From the NCBI RefSeq assembly GCF_002099195.1, contig NZ_NBYX01000024.1, positions 26,486 through 90,485 of the forward strand: a DNA stretch of 64,000 nt, in the 5' to 3' direction. Under the pieces are notes generated by a model that saw only the letters and a list, made by a program, of their open reading frames with translations, ran no database searches and was not told the DNA's origin. Positions 34,652 through 42,195 of the stretch are shown here, piece by piece. Origin of the DNA: Burkholderia puraquae (lineage in GTDB: Bacteria > Pseudomonadota > Gammaproteobacteria > Burkholderiales > Burkholderiaceae). Positions within the stretch are counted from its first letter, which is position 1. Each line of letters opens with the position of its first letter. The position numbers were made by a program, and so were the translations under genes.

Positions 34652-35143
34652 ATGCCGAAACGCCTTTCCCCGCCCGCCATCGCGTCGCTCGACGCGACCG
34701 ACCGTGCGATCCTCGCGGCGCTGGCCGACGACGCGCGCATCGCGACCAGCGAGCTCGCCCGGCAGATCAGGCTGTCGGCGCCCGCGACCGCCGACCGCGT
34801 GCGGCGGCTCGAAGCGCAAGGCGTGATCGCCGCGTTCACCGTCGAGCTCGACCCGCGCGCGCTCGGCTACACGCTGCAGGCGATCGTCCGCGTGAAGCCG
34901 CTGCCCGGCCAGCTGCATCTCGTCGAAGAGATGCTGCGGCGGATTCCCGAATTCGTGGAGTGCGACAAGGTCACCGGCGACGACTGCTTCATCTGCCGGC
35001 TCTACCTGCGCACGATCGAGCACCTCGACGACATCCTGTCGAAAGTGACGGAGCGCGCCGAGACGAGCACCGCGATCGTGAAATCGACGCCCGTGCCGCG
35101 CCGCCTGCCGCCGCTCGTCGAGGACGACGGCGCGCACCGCTGA
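34652..35143 (+). CDS. Lrp/AsnC-family transcriptional regulator
   Basis: A 163-residue regulator. The N-terminal helix-turn-helix (LDATDRAILAALADDARIAT, then SAPATADRVRRLEAQGVI) occupies residues ~14-60. The RAM ligand-binding domain follows (GYTLQAIVRVKPLPGQ, then CDKVTGDDCFICRLYL). It is divergent from the EamA gene and probably switches it on in response to an amino acid. Confidence 0.92.
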   Translation: MPKRLSPPAIASLDATDRAILAALADDARIATSELARQIRLSAPATADRVRRLEAQGVIAAFTVELDPRALGYTLQAIVRVKPLPGQLHLVEEMLRRIPEFVECDKVTGDDCFICRLYLRTIEHLDDILSKVTERAETSTAIVKSTPVPRRLPPLVEDDGAHR

Positions 35144-35172
35144 GCTGCCGGTACGCGCCCGCTTGCGTGTCG

Positions 35173-36069
35173 TCAGGCGGCCGCGTCGCGCGCCTCGAAG
35201 AACGCGAGCGATTCGTCGATCAGCGCGACGGGCGCCTCCTCCGGAATGTAGTGTCCGCACTCGAGCGCACGGCCGCTCACGTCGCGCGCGACGCGGCGCC
35301 ATTCGTCGAGCGGATCGAAGCAGCGGCCGACGATCCCGTGCTCGCCCCACAGCACGCGCAGCGGGCACGCGACCTTGTTGCCGCGCTCGAGATCCGCACG
35401 GTCGTGCTCGAGATCGATCGTCGCCGACGCGCGGTAGTCCTCGCACATCGCATGCACGGCGCCCGGCTGCGCGAGCGCGGCCCGGTACGCGGCGAGCGCC
35501 TCGGGTGCGAACGGCGCAAGCCCGGCGGACCGGTTGCCCATCACGCGCTCGATATACGCATCGGTATGCGCGCCGATCAGCGTCTCGGGGAGCGGCTCCG
35601 GCTGGATCAGGAAGAACCAGTGGAAATACGCGGTCGCGAACGCACGATCGGTTTTCTCGTACATCGCGAGCGTCGGCGCGATGTCGAGCAGCATCATCCG
35701 CTCGACGGCGTCCGGATGATCGAGCGCAAGCCGGTGAGCGACCCGCGCGCCGCGATCGTGTGCGCACACGTGGAAATGCTCGAAGCCGAAATGCCGCATC
35801 ACGGCAACCTGGTCGGCCGCCATCGCACGTTTCGAATACGGCGCATGCTGCGCGTCGCTCGGCGGCCTGCCCGATGCGCCGTAACCGCGCAGGTCGGTGG
35901 CGATCACCGTGAAATGATGCGCGAGCGTCGCGGCGACGCGATGCCAGATCATGTGGGTTTGCGGATGTCCGTGCAGCAACAGGAGCGGCGGACCCGCGCC
36001 TCCTTTGACACCGAAGATATCGGTGTCCTGCACCGTCACGCGAAACGGTGCAAACGCCTCAAACGACAT
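35173..36069 (-). CDS. Haloacetate/fluoroacetate-dehalogenase-like alpha/beta hydrolase
   Basis: A 298-residue hydrolase. LLLLHGHPQTHMIWHRVA, the nucleophile aspartate in CAHDRGARVAHRLALDHP, and a late CGHYIPEEAP histidine match the fluoroacetate dehalogenase group, in which Asp replaces Ser as nucleophile. DLRGYGAS carries the carboxylate-binding arginine, and FHWFFLIQPEPLPE the halide-binding tryptophan region. Related enzymes with other activities share this motif set, so the substrate is not certain. It is monocistronic, divergent from the nitronate monooxygenase gene. Confidence 0.82.
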   Translation of the reverse strand: MSFEAFAPFRVTVQDTDIFGVKGGAGPPLLLLHGHPQTHMIWHRVAATLAHHFTVIATDLRGYGASGRPPSDAQHAPYSKRAMAADQVAVMRHFGFEHFHVCAHDRGARVAHRLALDHPDAVERMMLLDIAPTLAMYEKTDRAFATAYFHWFFLIQPEPLPETLIGAHTDAYIERVMGNRSAGLAPFAPEALAAYRAALAQPGAVHAMCEDYRASATIDLEHDRADLERGNKVACPLRVLWGEHGIVGRCFDPLDEWRRVARDVSGRALECGHYIPEEAPVALIDESLAFFEARDAAA

Positions 36070-36221
36070 GGTTTGTTTCTCGTTGGTTTGTTATGGCGGC
36101 TATTTTAGGAGCGCTTGCGCATCTACACAGCGGGGCAACAGCCGGAATCCGTAGAAAGAGAGCACTCACTCGATTGCCGGCACACCACGCATTTTGTTAA
36201 GCTCGCGTAGAATCGCACGAT

Positions 36222-36241
36222 CGTTCGTATTAATAAGAACG
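36222..36241. promoter_or_regulatory. 20-bp palindromic operator candidate upstream of nitronate monooxygenase
   Basis: CGTTCGTATTAATAAGAACG is a palindrome with one mismatched pair. It lies 95 bp before the nitronate monooxygenase start, in a divergent gap of 267 bp. Its size and A/T centre suit a TetR-type repressor. No such regulator gene is in the window near it. Confidence 0.5.
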
Positions 36242-36336
36242 ACCTCGTTTCGCAGCTACACTCGAATCACCGTTCGACCGCAAAGCATGGCGTCGGCGCG
36301 ACCGCGCGGCCGCCCCCTGGAGACTGGAGACATCAC

Positions 36337-37296
36337 ATGGCATTGCCCACCGTCCTGCAGAACCTGACGCTGCCCGTCATCGCGTCGCCGATGTTCATCG
36401 TCAGCTACCCCGAACTCGTGCTCGCGCAATGCAAGGCGGGCATCGTCGGTTCGTTCCCCGCGCTCAACGCCCGTCCGGCAGAACTGCTCGACGAGTGGCT
36501 CACGCAGATCCAGTCCGAGCTCGCCGACCACAAGGCGAAACACCCCGACGCGGTGATCGGCCCGATCGCGGTCAACCAGATCGTCCACCAGTCGAATGCG
36601 CGGCTCGAGCACGACGTGCGCGTGTGCGTCGAGCACAAGGTGCCGATCTTCATCACGAGCCTGCGCGCGCCGGCGCGCGAGATCGTCGACGCGGTGCACA
36701 GCTACGGCGGCATCGTGCTGCACGACGTCATCAACCTGCGTCACGCGCAGAAGGCGCTCGAAGCCGGTGTCGACGGGTTGATCCTCGTCGCGGCCGGCGC
36801 CGGCGGCCACGCGGGCACGACGTCGCCGTTCGCGCTCGTCGGCGAAGTCCGCAAGATCTTCGACGGCCCGATCGTGCTGTCCGGCTCGATCGCGAATGGC
36901 GGCTCGATCCTCGCCGCACAGGCGATGGGCGCCGATTTCGCGTACATGGGCACGCGCTTCATCGCGACGCAGGAAGCGCACGCGATCGACGACTACAAGC
37001 ACGCGATCGTGAACGCGAAATCGTCGGACATCATCTACACGAACCTCTTCACGGGCGTGCACGGCAACTACATCCGCGAGAGCATCGAGAAGGCCGGCCT
37101 CGATCCGGACGCGCTGCCGGAATCCGACAAGACCAAGATGAATTTCGGCAGCGACAAGACCAAGGCGTGGAAGGACATCTGGGGTGCCGGCCAGGGCGTC
37201 GGCCTGATGGACGACCTGCCGAGCGTGGGCGCGCTCGTCGAGCGCCTGAAGCGCGAGTACGACGACGCGAAGGCGCGGCTCGGCATCCCGCGCTGA
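36337..37296 (+). CDS. Nitronate monooxygenase family flavoprotein
   Basis: A 319-residue FMN-dependent TIM-barrel enzyme of the 2-nitropropane dioxygenase family. It shows LPVIASPMFIVSYPELVLAQ, then VGPIAVN-like IGPIAVNQ, LVAAGAGGHAGTTSPFALVG with the catalytic histidine, and GPIVLSGSIANGGSILAAQ plus GADFAYMGTRFIATQEA for phosphate binding. It should oxidise nitronates such as propionate-3-nitronate. A bidirectional terminator ends it. Confidence 0.9.
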   Translation: MALPTVLQNLTLPVIASPMFIVSYPELVLAQCKAGIVGSFPALNARPAELLDEWLTQIQSELADHKAKHPDAVIGPIAVNQIVHQSNARLEHDVRVCVEHKVPIFITSLRAPAREIVDAVHSYGGIVLHDVINLRHAQKALEAGVDGLILVAAGAGGHAGTTSPFALVGEVRKIFDGPIVLSGSIANGGSILAAQAMGADFAYMGTRFIATQEAHAIDDYKHAIVNAKSSDIIYTNLFTGVHGNYIRESIEKAGLDPDALPESDKTKMNFGSDKTKAWKDIWGAGQGVGLMDDLPSVGALVERLKREYDDAKARLGIPR

Positions 37297-37348
37297 CGGA
37301 TGCGGCGGCCGTGACGGCCGCCACCGGCGCGCATACCGCCGACAAAAC

Positions 37349-37382
37349 AAAAAACGCGAACCGCAGCGGTTCGCGTTTTTTT
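37349..37382. terminator. Bidirectional terminator between nitronate monooxygenase and LysR genes
   Basis: AAAAACGCGAACCG, a 3-nt loop and CGGTTCGCGTTTTTTT form a long stem with A and T tracts on opposite sides. It separates convergent genes. Confidence 0.92.
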
Positions 37383-37411
37383 CATCGCCCCGCTGCAGCG
37401 GGAAAGACGGC

Positions 37412-38374
37412 TCACACCGCGCGCTTCATCCGCGTAATCGGCAGCACGCGCAGGCGCGATTCGATCGACGGGCACAGCGACTGCCCTTCGAAACGCGCCG
37501 CCAGGAAATCGACGAACGAACGCACCTTCGCGGACACGTGACGACGGCTCGCGTAGACCGCATAGATCGGCGCCTCGTGCGGCGGCACCGCATCGAGCAG
37601 CACCGGCACGAGCCGGCCGGACTCGATGTCGTCGCCGACCACCTCGGTGCCGAGCAGCGCGATGCCCGCGCCCGCGAGCACGGCCGCACGCAGCCCTTCG
37701 AGATGATTCACGATCAGGTTGCCGTTGAGGTTCACGCGCGACGCGGCGGCCGCGTCGATCACCAGCGAGTCGAGCATCGTCGAATTCGAGTCGCGCCGCA
37801 GGTAGTTGTGGTGCGCGAGATCGGCGATCGTCTCGGGCGTGCCGTGCTTCTCGAGATACTCGGGCGACGCGACCAGCAGGATGTGCGCGGTCGCGATCTG
37901 CCGCGCCACCAGCGATGACGATTTCAATCCGTTCGGTGCCGCGCGCACCGCGACGTCGTAGCCTTCCTCGATCAGGTCGACCACGCGATCGGACAGCGTC
38001 ATGTCGACGGTCACGTCCGGGAACCGGCCCGCATAATCGGTGACGGCCTGCATCACGTGGCGCAGCCCGAACGCGGACAGCGACGTCACGCGCAGCCTGC
38101 CTTGCGGCACCACGCTCGCGGCGCCGACGGCCTGCCCGGCTTCGTCGAGTTCCGACAGCGCCTGCACGAGGCGCTCATAGTATTCGCGTCCCGCCTCGGT
38201 AGGCGCGACGCGTCGTGTCGTGCGATGCAGCAGCCGCGCACCGAGCTGCTGCTCGAGATGCATCACGTGCTTGCTCGCCATCGCAGCCGACATCTGCATG
38301 CGCTCGGCCGCGCCGACGAAGCTGCCCACTTCGACGACGTAGCGAAACACATTCATGCTGACGAGGGTATCCAT
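37412..38374 (-). CDS. LysR-family transcriptional regulator, CrgA-like
   Basis: A 320-residue LysR regulator. The helix-turn-helix is near residues 6-62 (MNVFRYVVEVGSFVGAAERM, then MASKHVMHLEQQLGARLLHR, followed by TTRRVAPTEAG). The effector domain has GRLRVTSLSAFG and GIALLGTEVVGDDIESGRLV. The HRTTR and EYYER strings mark the large CrgA/AaeR subgroup. Its targets are unknown. It is convergent with nitronate monooxygenase and is not divergent from any enzyme gene. Confidence 0.9.
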   Translation of the reverse strand: MDTLVSMNVFRYVVEVGSFVGAAERMQMSAAMASKHVMHLEQQLGARLLHRTTRRVAPTEAGREYYERLVQALSELDEAGQAVGAASVVPQGRLRVTSLSAFGLRHVMQAVTDYAGRFPDVTVDMTLSDRVVDLIEEGYDVAVRAAPNGLKSSSLVARQIATAHILLVASPEYLEKHGTPETIADLAHHNYLRRDSNSTMLDSLVIDAAAASRVNLNGNLIVNHLEGLRAAVLAGAGIALLGTEVVGDDIESGRLVPVLLDAVPPHEAPIYAVYASRRHVSAKVRSFVDFLAARFEGQSLCPSIESRLRVLPITRMKRAV

Positions 38375-38455
38375 CGAACTAGCTCGTAATGACGGGGGAA
38401 TGGTCCAATTACGAGATAGGGTAACAAAGGCGAGGAAACAGAAAGGTCAAGAAAG

Positions 38456-38488
38456 GCAAAACGGCGCCGCGGGTGGCGGCGCCGTTTC
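38456..38488 (-). terminator. Terminator of the porin gene
   Basis: ACGGCGCCGC and GCGGCGCCGT form a perfect 10-bp stem with a 5-nt loop. It is followed on the minus strand by TTTT. It lies 68 bp after the porin stop. Confidence 0.75.
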
Positions 38489-38556
38489 GGCGGGAAAACA
38501 TGCAGCCGCAACGCGCGATTTACGCGCGCGGCCGGCTCGCCGATCGCGCGTGCGCG

Positions 38557-39633
38557 TCAGAACTTCGCGCGGATGCCTGCGCCGAACGTGTTGCCGGTCG
38601 ACAGGCCGCTGATGTGGTCGTTCATGTATGCCGCGTAGACGTCCGTGCGCTTGGACAGCGGATAGTCGTAGCCGACGGCCCAGGTCTGGCGCGTCTGGTC
38701 GAGGCCGCCCGAATCGCGCGAGTACGCGTACGATGCCATCGCGTTGCCCACGCCGAGCGGCACCGACACGCCGCCCTGCGCGGTATTCACGTGCCAGCTG
38801 CCCGCGACCTGGTCATTCTTCGTATACATGTACTGGCCGAACAGCTTCACGTACTTCAGGTCGTAGGTCGCGCCGACTTGCGCAATGCCCTGGCTCTTCA
38901 TGCCGGCCACCAGCGCGCTCAGGTCACGCGGGCCGTTGTTGAAGTTCACGTACTGATAGACCGCGGTCGCCGCGAACGGGCCGTTCGCATAGTTGAACTG
39001 CGCGCTCCACTTCTTCGAGCCGTTGTCGCCTGCCTGGTTGCCGAGTGCGTACATCGCGCCGAAATTCAGGCCACCGAACGACGGCGACGTGTACGACAGC
39101 GCGTTGTTCCAGCCCGAGTCGCCGACGGCACCCTGGTCGCTCGGGTAGGTCGGGAACGTGCCGAGGCCGAGGAACACGTGGTACACCATCGGCGAGAAGG
39201 TGTACGAGTCGTAGAACGGGTTGAACAGGATCGTCGACAGGAACAGGTGCGTCGTCAGGCGGCCGGCCGTCACCGTGCCGTACGGCGAATCGATGCCGAC
39301 GTACGCGTTGCGTGCGAAGAATGTGTCGCCCTGGAAGCGGCCGAACTGGCCGTTCTGCGCGCGGAAGAAGCTTTCCAGCGTGAAGATCGCCTTGTAGCCA
39401 TTGCCGAGATCCTCGGCGCCGTGCATGCCCCAGTACGACGTCGACATCCCGCCGCCGCTCACGTTCCACGCGCGGTTGCCGCCCGGGAACTTGGTTGCGC
39501 CGACCCATTCGTCAACCTGACCGTAGAGCGACACGCTCGATTGTGCATGAGCGGGAGCGGTGGCCGCCACGCAGGCGGCTGCGGCGATCAGCTTGACGGA
39601 CGTGCGCGACGCACGGCGAGCGAGTGCTTTCAT
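38557..39633 (-). CDS. Gram-negative outer-membrane porin
   Basis: A 358-residue trimeric general-porin family protein. A signal peptide (VKLIAAAACVAATAPAHA) ends at about residue 30. The mature protein begins SSVSLYGQVDEWVG, as Burkholderia porins do, and ends with a beta-strand and C-terminal phenylalanine (GAGIRAKF) required for outer-membrane assembly. Sixteen amphipathic strands would fit the length. The ATG at 39633 places the signal peptide correctly; upstream codons are in the promoter. Confidence 0.93.
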   Translation of the reverse strand: MKALARRASRTSVKLIAAAACVAATAPAHAQSSVSLYGQVDEWVGATKFPGGNRAWNVSGGGMSTSYWGMHGAEDLGNGYKAIFTLESFFRAQNGQFGRFQGDTFFARNAYVGIDSPYGTVTAGRLTTHLFLSTILFNPFYDSYTFSPMVYHVFLGLGTFPTYPSDQGAVGDSGWNNALSYTSPSFGGLNFGAMYALGNQAGDNGSKKWSAQFNYANGPFAATAVYQYVNFNNGPRDLSALVAGMKSQGIAQVGATYDLKYVKLFGQYMYTKNDQVAGSWHVNTAQGGVSVPLGVGNAMASYAYSRDSGGLDQTRQTWAVGYDYPLSKRTDVYAAYMNDHISGLSTGNTFGAGIRAKF

Positions 39634-39978
39634 TGGATCTCCAGATTTTGTCGAATAGTCGATAAGTGGCGCGAGCGTTGTTTTTTGGAGCCGAGTGCTT
39701 GCGTCGTATGGGGCGCAGCCATCTTTACGGATCATTCGTCCGGTCAAAATTGCGCACACTTATTGCGGGTATAGCGGCAGCATTAACTTCGCGGAATTGA
39801 TCCATGGCCGGGTACCCGCCGGCGGCCCGGCGTGAACGCGGTTGCACGGCGGGGCGGCGGCGTGGCACACGCGAGCCGGGCGCGAAAGATAGCGCAATGC
39901 GACGGGAAAATCAGCGGAAATCTGTGCGCGACTGTGGCGAATTCGCATCAGCCGGCGGAGGGACGAGCGCGTGGGCGC
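39634..39978. other. Intergenic region with the porin promoter
   Basis: No gene is seen. On the minus strand TTGACC, about 15 bp, then TAAAGAT offers a promoter roughly 110 bp before the porin start. The rest, up to the 3' end of the next minus-strand gene, is unremarkable. Confidence 0.4.
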
Positions 39979-40461
39979 TCAGTTTCGGTAGAACGGGGAG
40001 AAATACGGCGAGTGTGCAGGCTCTTCCTGCGAGCGGGGGGGCGGCATCGGGCGGCCGCCGCGCTCCTCGTTGTAGCGCGCGACGTCGGCGCGGATCGAGC
40101 CGGCGCGCAACGGCACGTTGCCACCGCCCGGCGGGCGCGGCATCTGGCGCGCATCGGCGCTGATCGGGCGATACGGGCTTTGCGCGGCGTAATGGCCGTA
40201 CGACGGCGTCGGCCGCAGGCCCCAGCGGGAGCCGTAACCGTTCACGCCGCCGGCACGTGCACCGGCAGGAGGCGCAACGCGGCGCCAGACGGGGGCACCG
40301 CCAGCCGGCTGACCGTACGCGCGCATGTCGCCGCCACCGAAGCCGTGGCTGCCGAACCCATGACCGCCGTGGGGCGGCTGCGCGAGCGCGAGCGGCATCA
40401 GCAGCGCGCCGAGCACGCCTGCCACCCATCGTCCGATCTTCCGTTTCACCCGTTCCGTCAT
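39979..40461 (-). CDS. Exported proline/glycine-rich protein (unknown function)
   Basis: A 160-residue protein. A signal peptide (WVAGVLGALLMPLALAQ) is followed by a His/Gly-rich stretch (PPHGGHGFGSHGFGGGD) and a basic Pro/Gly-rich remainder ending in EEPAHSPYFSPFYRN. I do not recognise the family. The ATG at 40461 puts the charged n-region at the start; one six codons upstream is also possible. It is probably periplasmic or surface-located and poorly folded. Confidence 0.65.
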   Translation of the reverse strand: MTERVKRKIGRWVAGVLGALLMPLALAQPPHGGHGFGSHGFGGGDMRAYGQPAGGAPVWRRVAPPAGARAGGVNGYGSRWGLRPTPSYGHYAAQSPYRPISADARQMPRPPGGGNVPLRAGSIRADVARYNEERGGRPMPPPRSQEEPAHSPYFSPFYRN

Positions 40462-40808
40462 CGTCCAGTGCCTGTCCATGCCCGTCGCCGGTTCCTTTCG
40501 ACCGACCCAAGGCTTTCAGCAGTAATTTATGAGCGGGCCGAAAGCGTGTCGAGCCAAAAAGTGTTATGTCGCCGGCATCGGTGTAACACCATGTTACTGC
40601 TAGGTTTTTTCACTTCGGCGGGCGACCGGGGCAGAACATTCTTCTGCCGTTTCGAGCATGGCCGGGCCGGTACCGTGAGCGTTGTTGCATGACATTGTTT
40701 CATCAATCGATTCCCACAATGAATTTGTGTAGTGAATCACCAACCCGGACAATGGCGCCATCCGCGCGCGCGATGCGCGCCTTCCGTCGTTTCCGAATCG
40801 AGTTCCCG

Positions 40809-41840
40809 ATGGCCCGTCCCCGTTTTCTTCCCGACAACTTCACGCTCGCGCTCGTCGGCACCGTCGTGCTCGCGAGCCTGCTGCCCTGCCGCGGCCCGGC
40901 CGCCCACGCGTTCAACTGGGCGACCAACATCGCCGTCGGCCTGCTGTTCTTCCTGCACGGCGCGAAGCTGTCGCGCGAAGCCGTCGTCGCGGGCGCGACC
41001 CACTGGCGGCTGCATGCAGTCGTGCTGCTGAGCACGTTCGCGCTGTTCCCGCTGCTCGGCCTCGCGCTGAAACCCGTGCTGCAGCCGCTCGTCACGCCGA
41101 CGCTGTATGCGGGCGTGCTGTTCCTGTGCACGCTGCCGTCGACAGTCCAGTCGTCGATCGCGTTCACGTCGATCGCGAAAGGCAACGTGCCGGCCGCCGT
41201 GTGTGCGGCATCCGCGTCGAGCCTGCTCGGGATTTTCGTTACGCCGGCGCTCGTCGGGCTGATGATCACGTCGCAGTCGGCCACCGCGGCATCGCCGTGG
41301 AGCACCGTCGGCAGCATCGTGATGCAGCTGCTCGTGCCGTTCATCGCCGGCCAGTTGCTGCGGCCCGTGATCGGCGGCTGGATCGACCGGAACCGCGGCG
41401 TGCTGCGCTTCGTCGACCAGGGCTCGATCCTGCTGGTCGTCTACGTCGCATTCAGCGAAGCCGTCAACGAGGGCCTGTGGCACCAGATCCCGCCGCGCGC
41501 GCTCGGCGGCCTGCTCGTCGTCAACCTCGTGCTGCTCGCGATCGCGCTACTGCTGACCGCGTTCGTCAGCAAGCGGCTCGGCTTCAACCGCGCCGACCAG
41601 ATCACGATCATCTTCTGCGGATCGAAGAAGAGCCTCGCGGCCGGCGTGCCGATGGCGAAGGTGATCTTCTCGGCGAACGCGGTCGGTGCGATCGTGCTGC
41701 CGCTGATGCTGTTCCACCAGATCCAGCTGATGGCGTGCGCGGCGCTCGCGCAGCGCTGGGGGGCGCGCGACATGAGCGGCGAGCACGACGAGGGCGACGC
41801 GGCATCGGGGCCCGGTGCGCTGAGCGCGGGCAAGCGCTGA
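40809..41840 (+). CDS. Bile acid:sodium symporter (BASS) family transporter
   Basis: A 343-residue membrane protein with about ten helices, of the SBF-like group. Segments include NIAVGLLFFLHGAKLSREAV, LCTLPSTVQSSIAFTSIAKG (crossover region), and TIIFCGSKKSLAAGVPMAKV, which holds the conserved cation-site pattern. The true substrate is probably not a bile acid; pantoate or keto-acid transport is known in relatives. I chose the ATG at 40809; in-frame ATGs at 40752 and 40689 would add a basic N-terminal stretch. Confidence 0.85.
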   Translation: MARPRFLPDNFTLALVGTVVLASLLPCRGPAAHAFNWATNIAVGLLFFLHGAKLSREAVVAGATHWRLHAVVLLSTFALFPLLGLALKPVLQPLVTPTLYAGVLFLCTLPSTVQSSIAFTSIAKGNVPAAVCAASASSLLGIFVTPALVGLMITSQSATAASPWSTVGSIVMQLLVPFIAGQLLRPVIGGWIDRNRGVLRFVDQGSILLVVYVAFSEAVNEGLWHQIPPRALGGLLVVNLVLLAIALLLTAFVSKRLGFNRADQITIIFCGSKKSLAAGVPMAKVIFSANAVGAIVLPLMLFHQIQLMACAALAQRWGARDMSGEHDEGDAASGPGALSAGKR

Positions 41841-41876
41841 CGATCAGGGCGGCGGGACGGGCACCGGGGGGCCGTC

Positions 41877-41972
41877 CCGCCTTTCCGCCTTTCCGCCTTT
41901 CCGCCTTTCCGCCTTTCCGCCTTTCCGCCTTTCCGCCTTTCCGCCTTTCCGCCTTTCCGCCTTTCCGCCTTT
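41877..41972. repeat. Octamer tandem array, (CCGCCTTT) x12
   Basis: Twelve perfect copies of CCGCCTTT lie 37 bp after the BASS stop codon. The array changes at its right end into a different octamer. Perfect copies imply active slippage or recent expansion. Confidence 0.95.
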
Positions 41973-41973
41973 C

Positions 41974-42067
41974 CGCCGTATCGCCGTATCGCCGTATCGC
42001 CGTATCGCCGTATCGCCGTATCGCCGTATCGCCGTATCGCCGTATCGCCGTATCGCCGTATCGCCGT
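41974..42067. repeat. Octamer tandem array, (CGCCGTAT) x11 plus a partial
   Basis: Eleven perfect copies of CGCCGTAT plus CGCCGT follow directly on the first octamer array. The two units share CGCC, so one may have arisen from the other by mutation and spread. The pair forms a 191-bp block between the BASS and EAL-GGDEF genes. Confidence 0.95.
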
Positions 42068-42195
42068 GCAGTCCTTCCAAATGCGCCCCAGGCGCGATGC
42101 ACCGGCAACGCCCATCGCGTCACGAAATCTTCATTCAATTCTCCGCGAGCAGTGCCGTTAAATCGGGCGTCCCGTCGAACCGGCTGCCCTCGCCC

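Noticed and set aside
41844..42080. Open frames over the octamer arrays (RRYGDTAI and RRKGGKAE repeats)
   Set aside because: They are the trivial reading of a repeat with a length that is not a multiple of three; no start or ribosome site supports translation.
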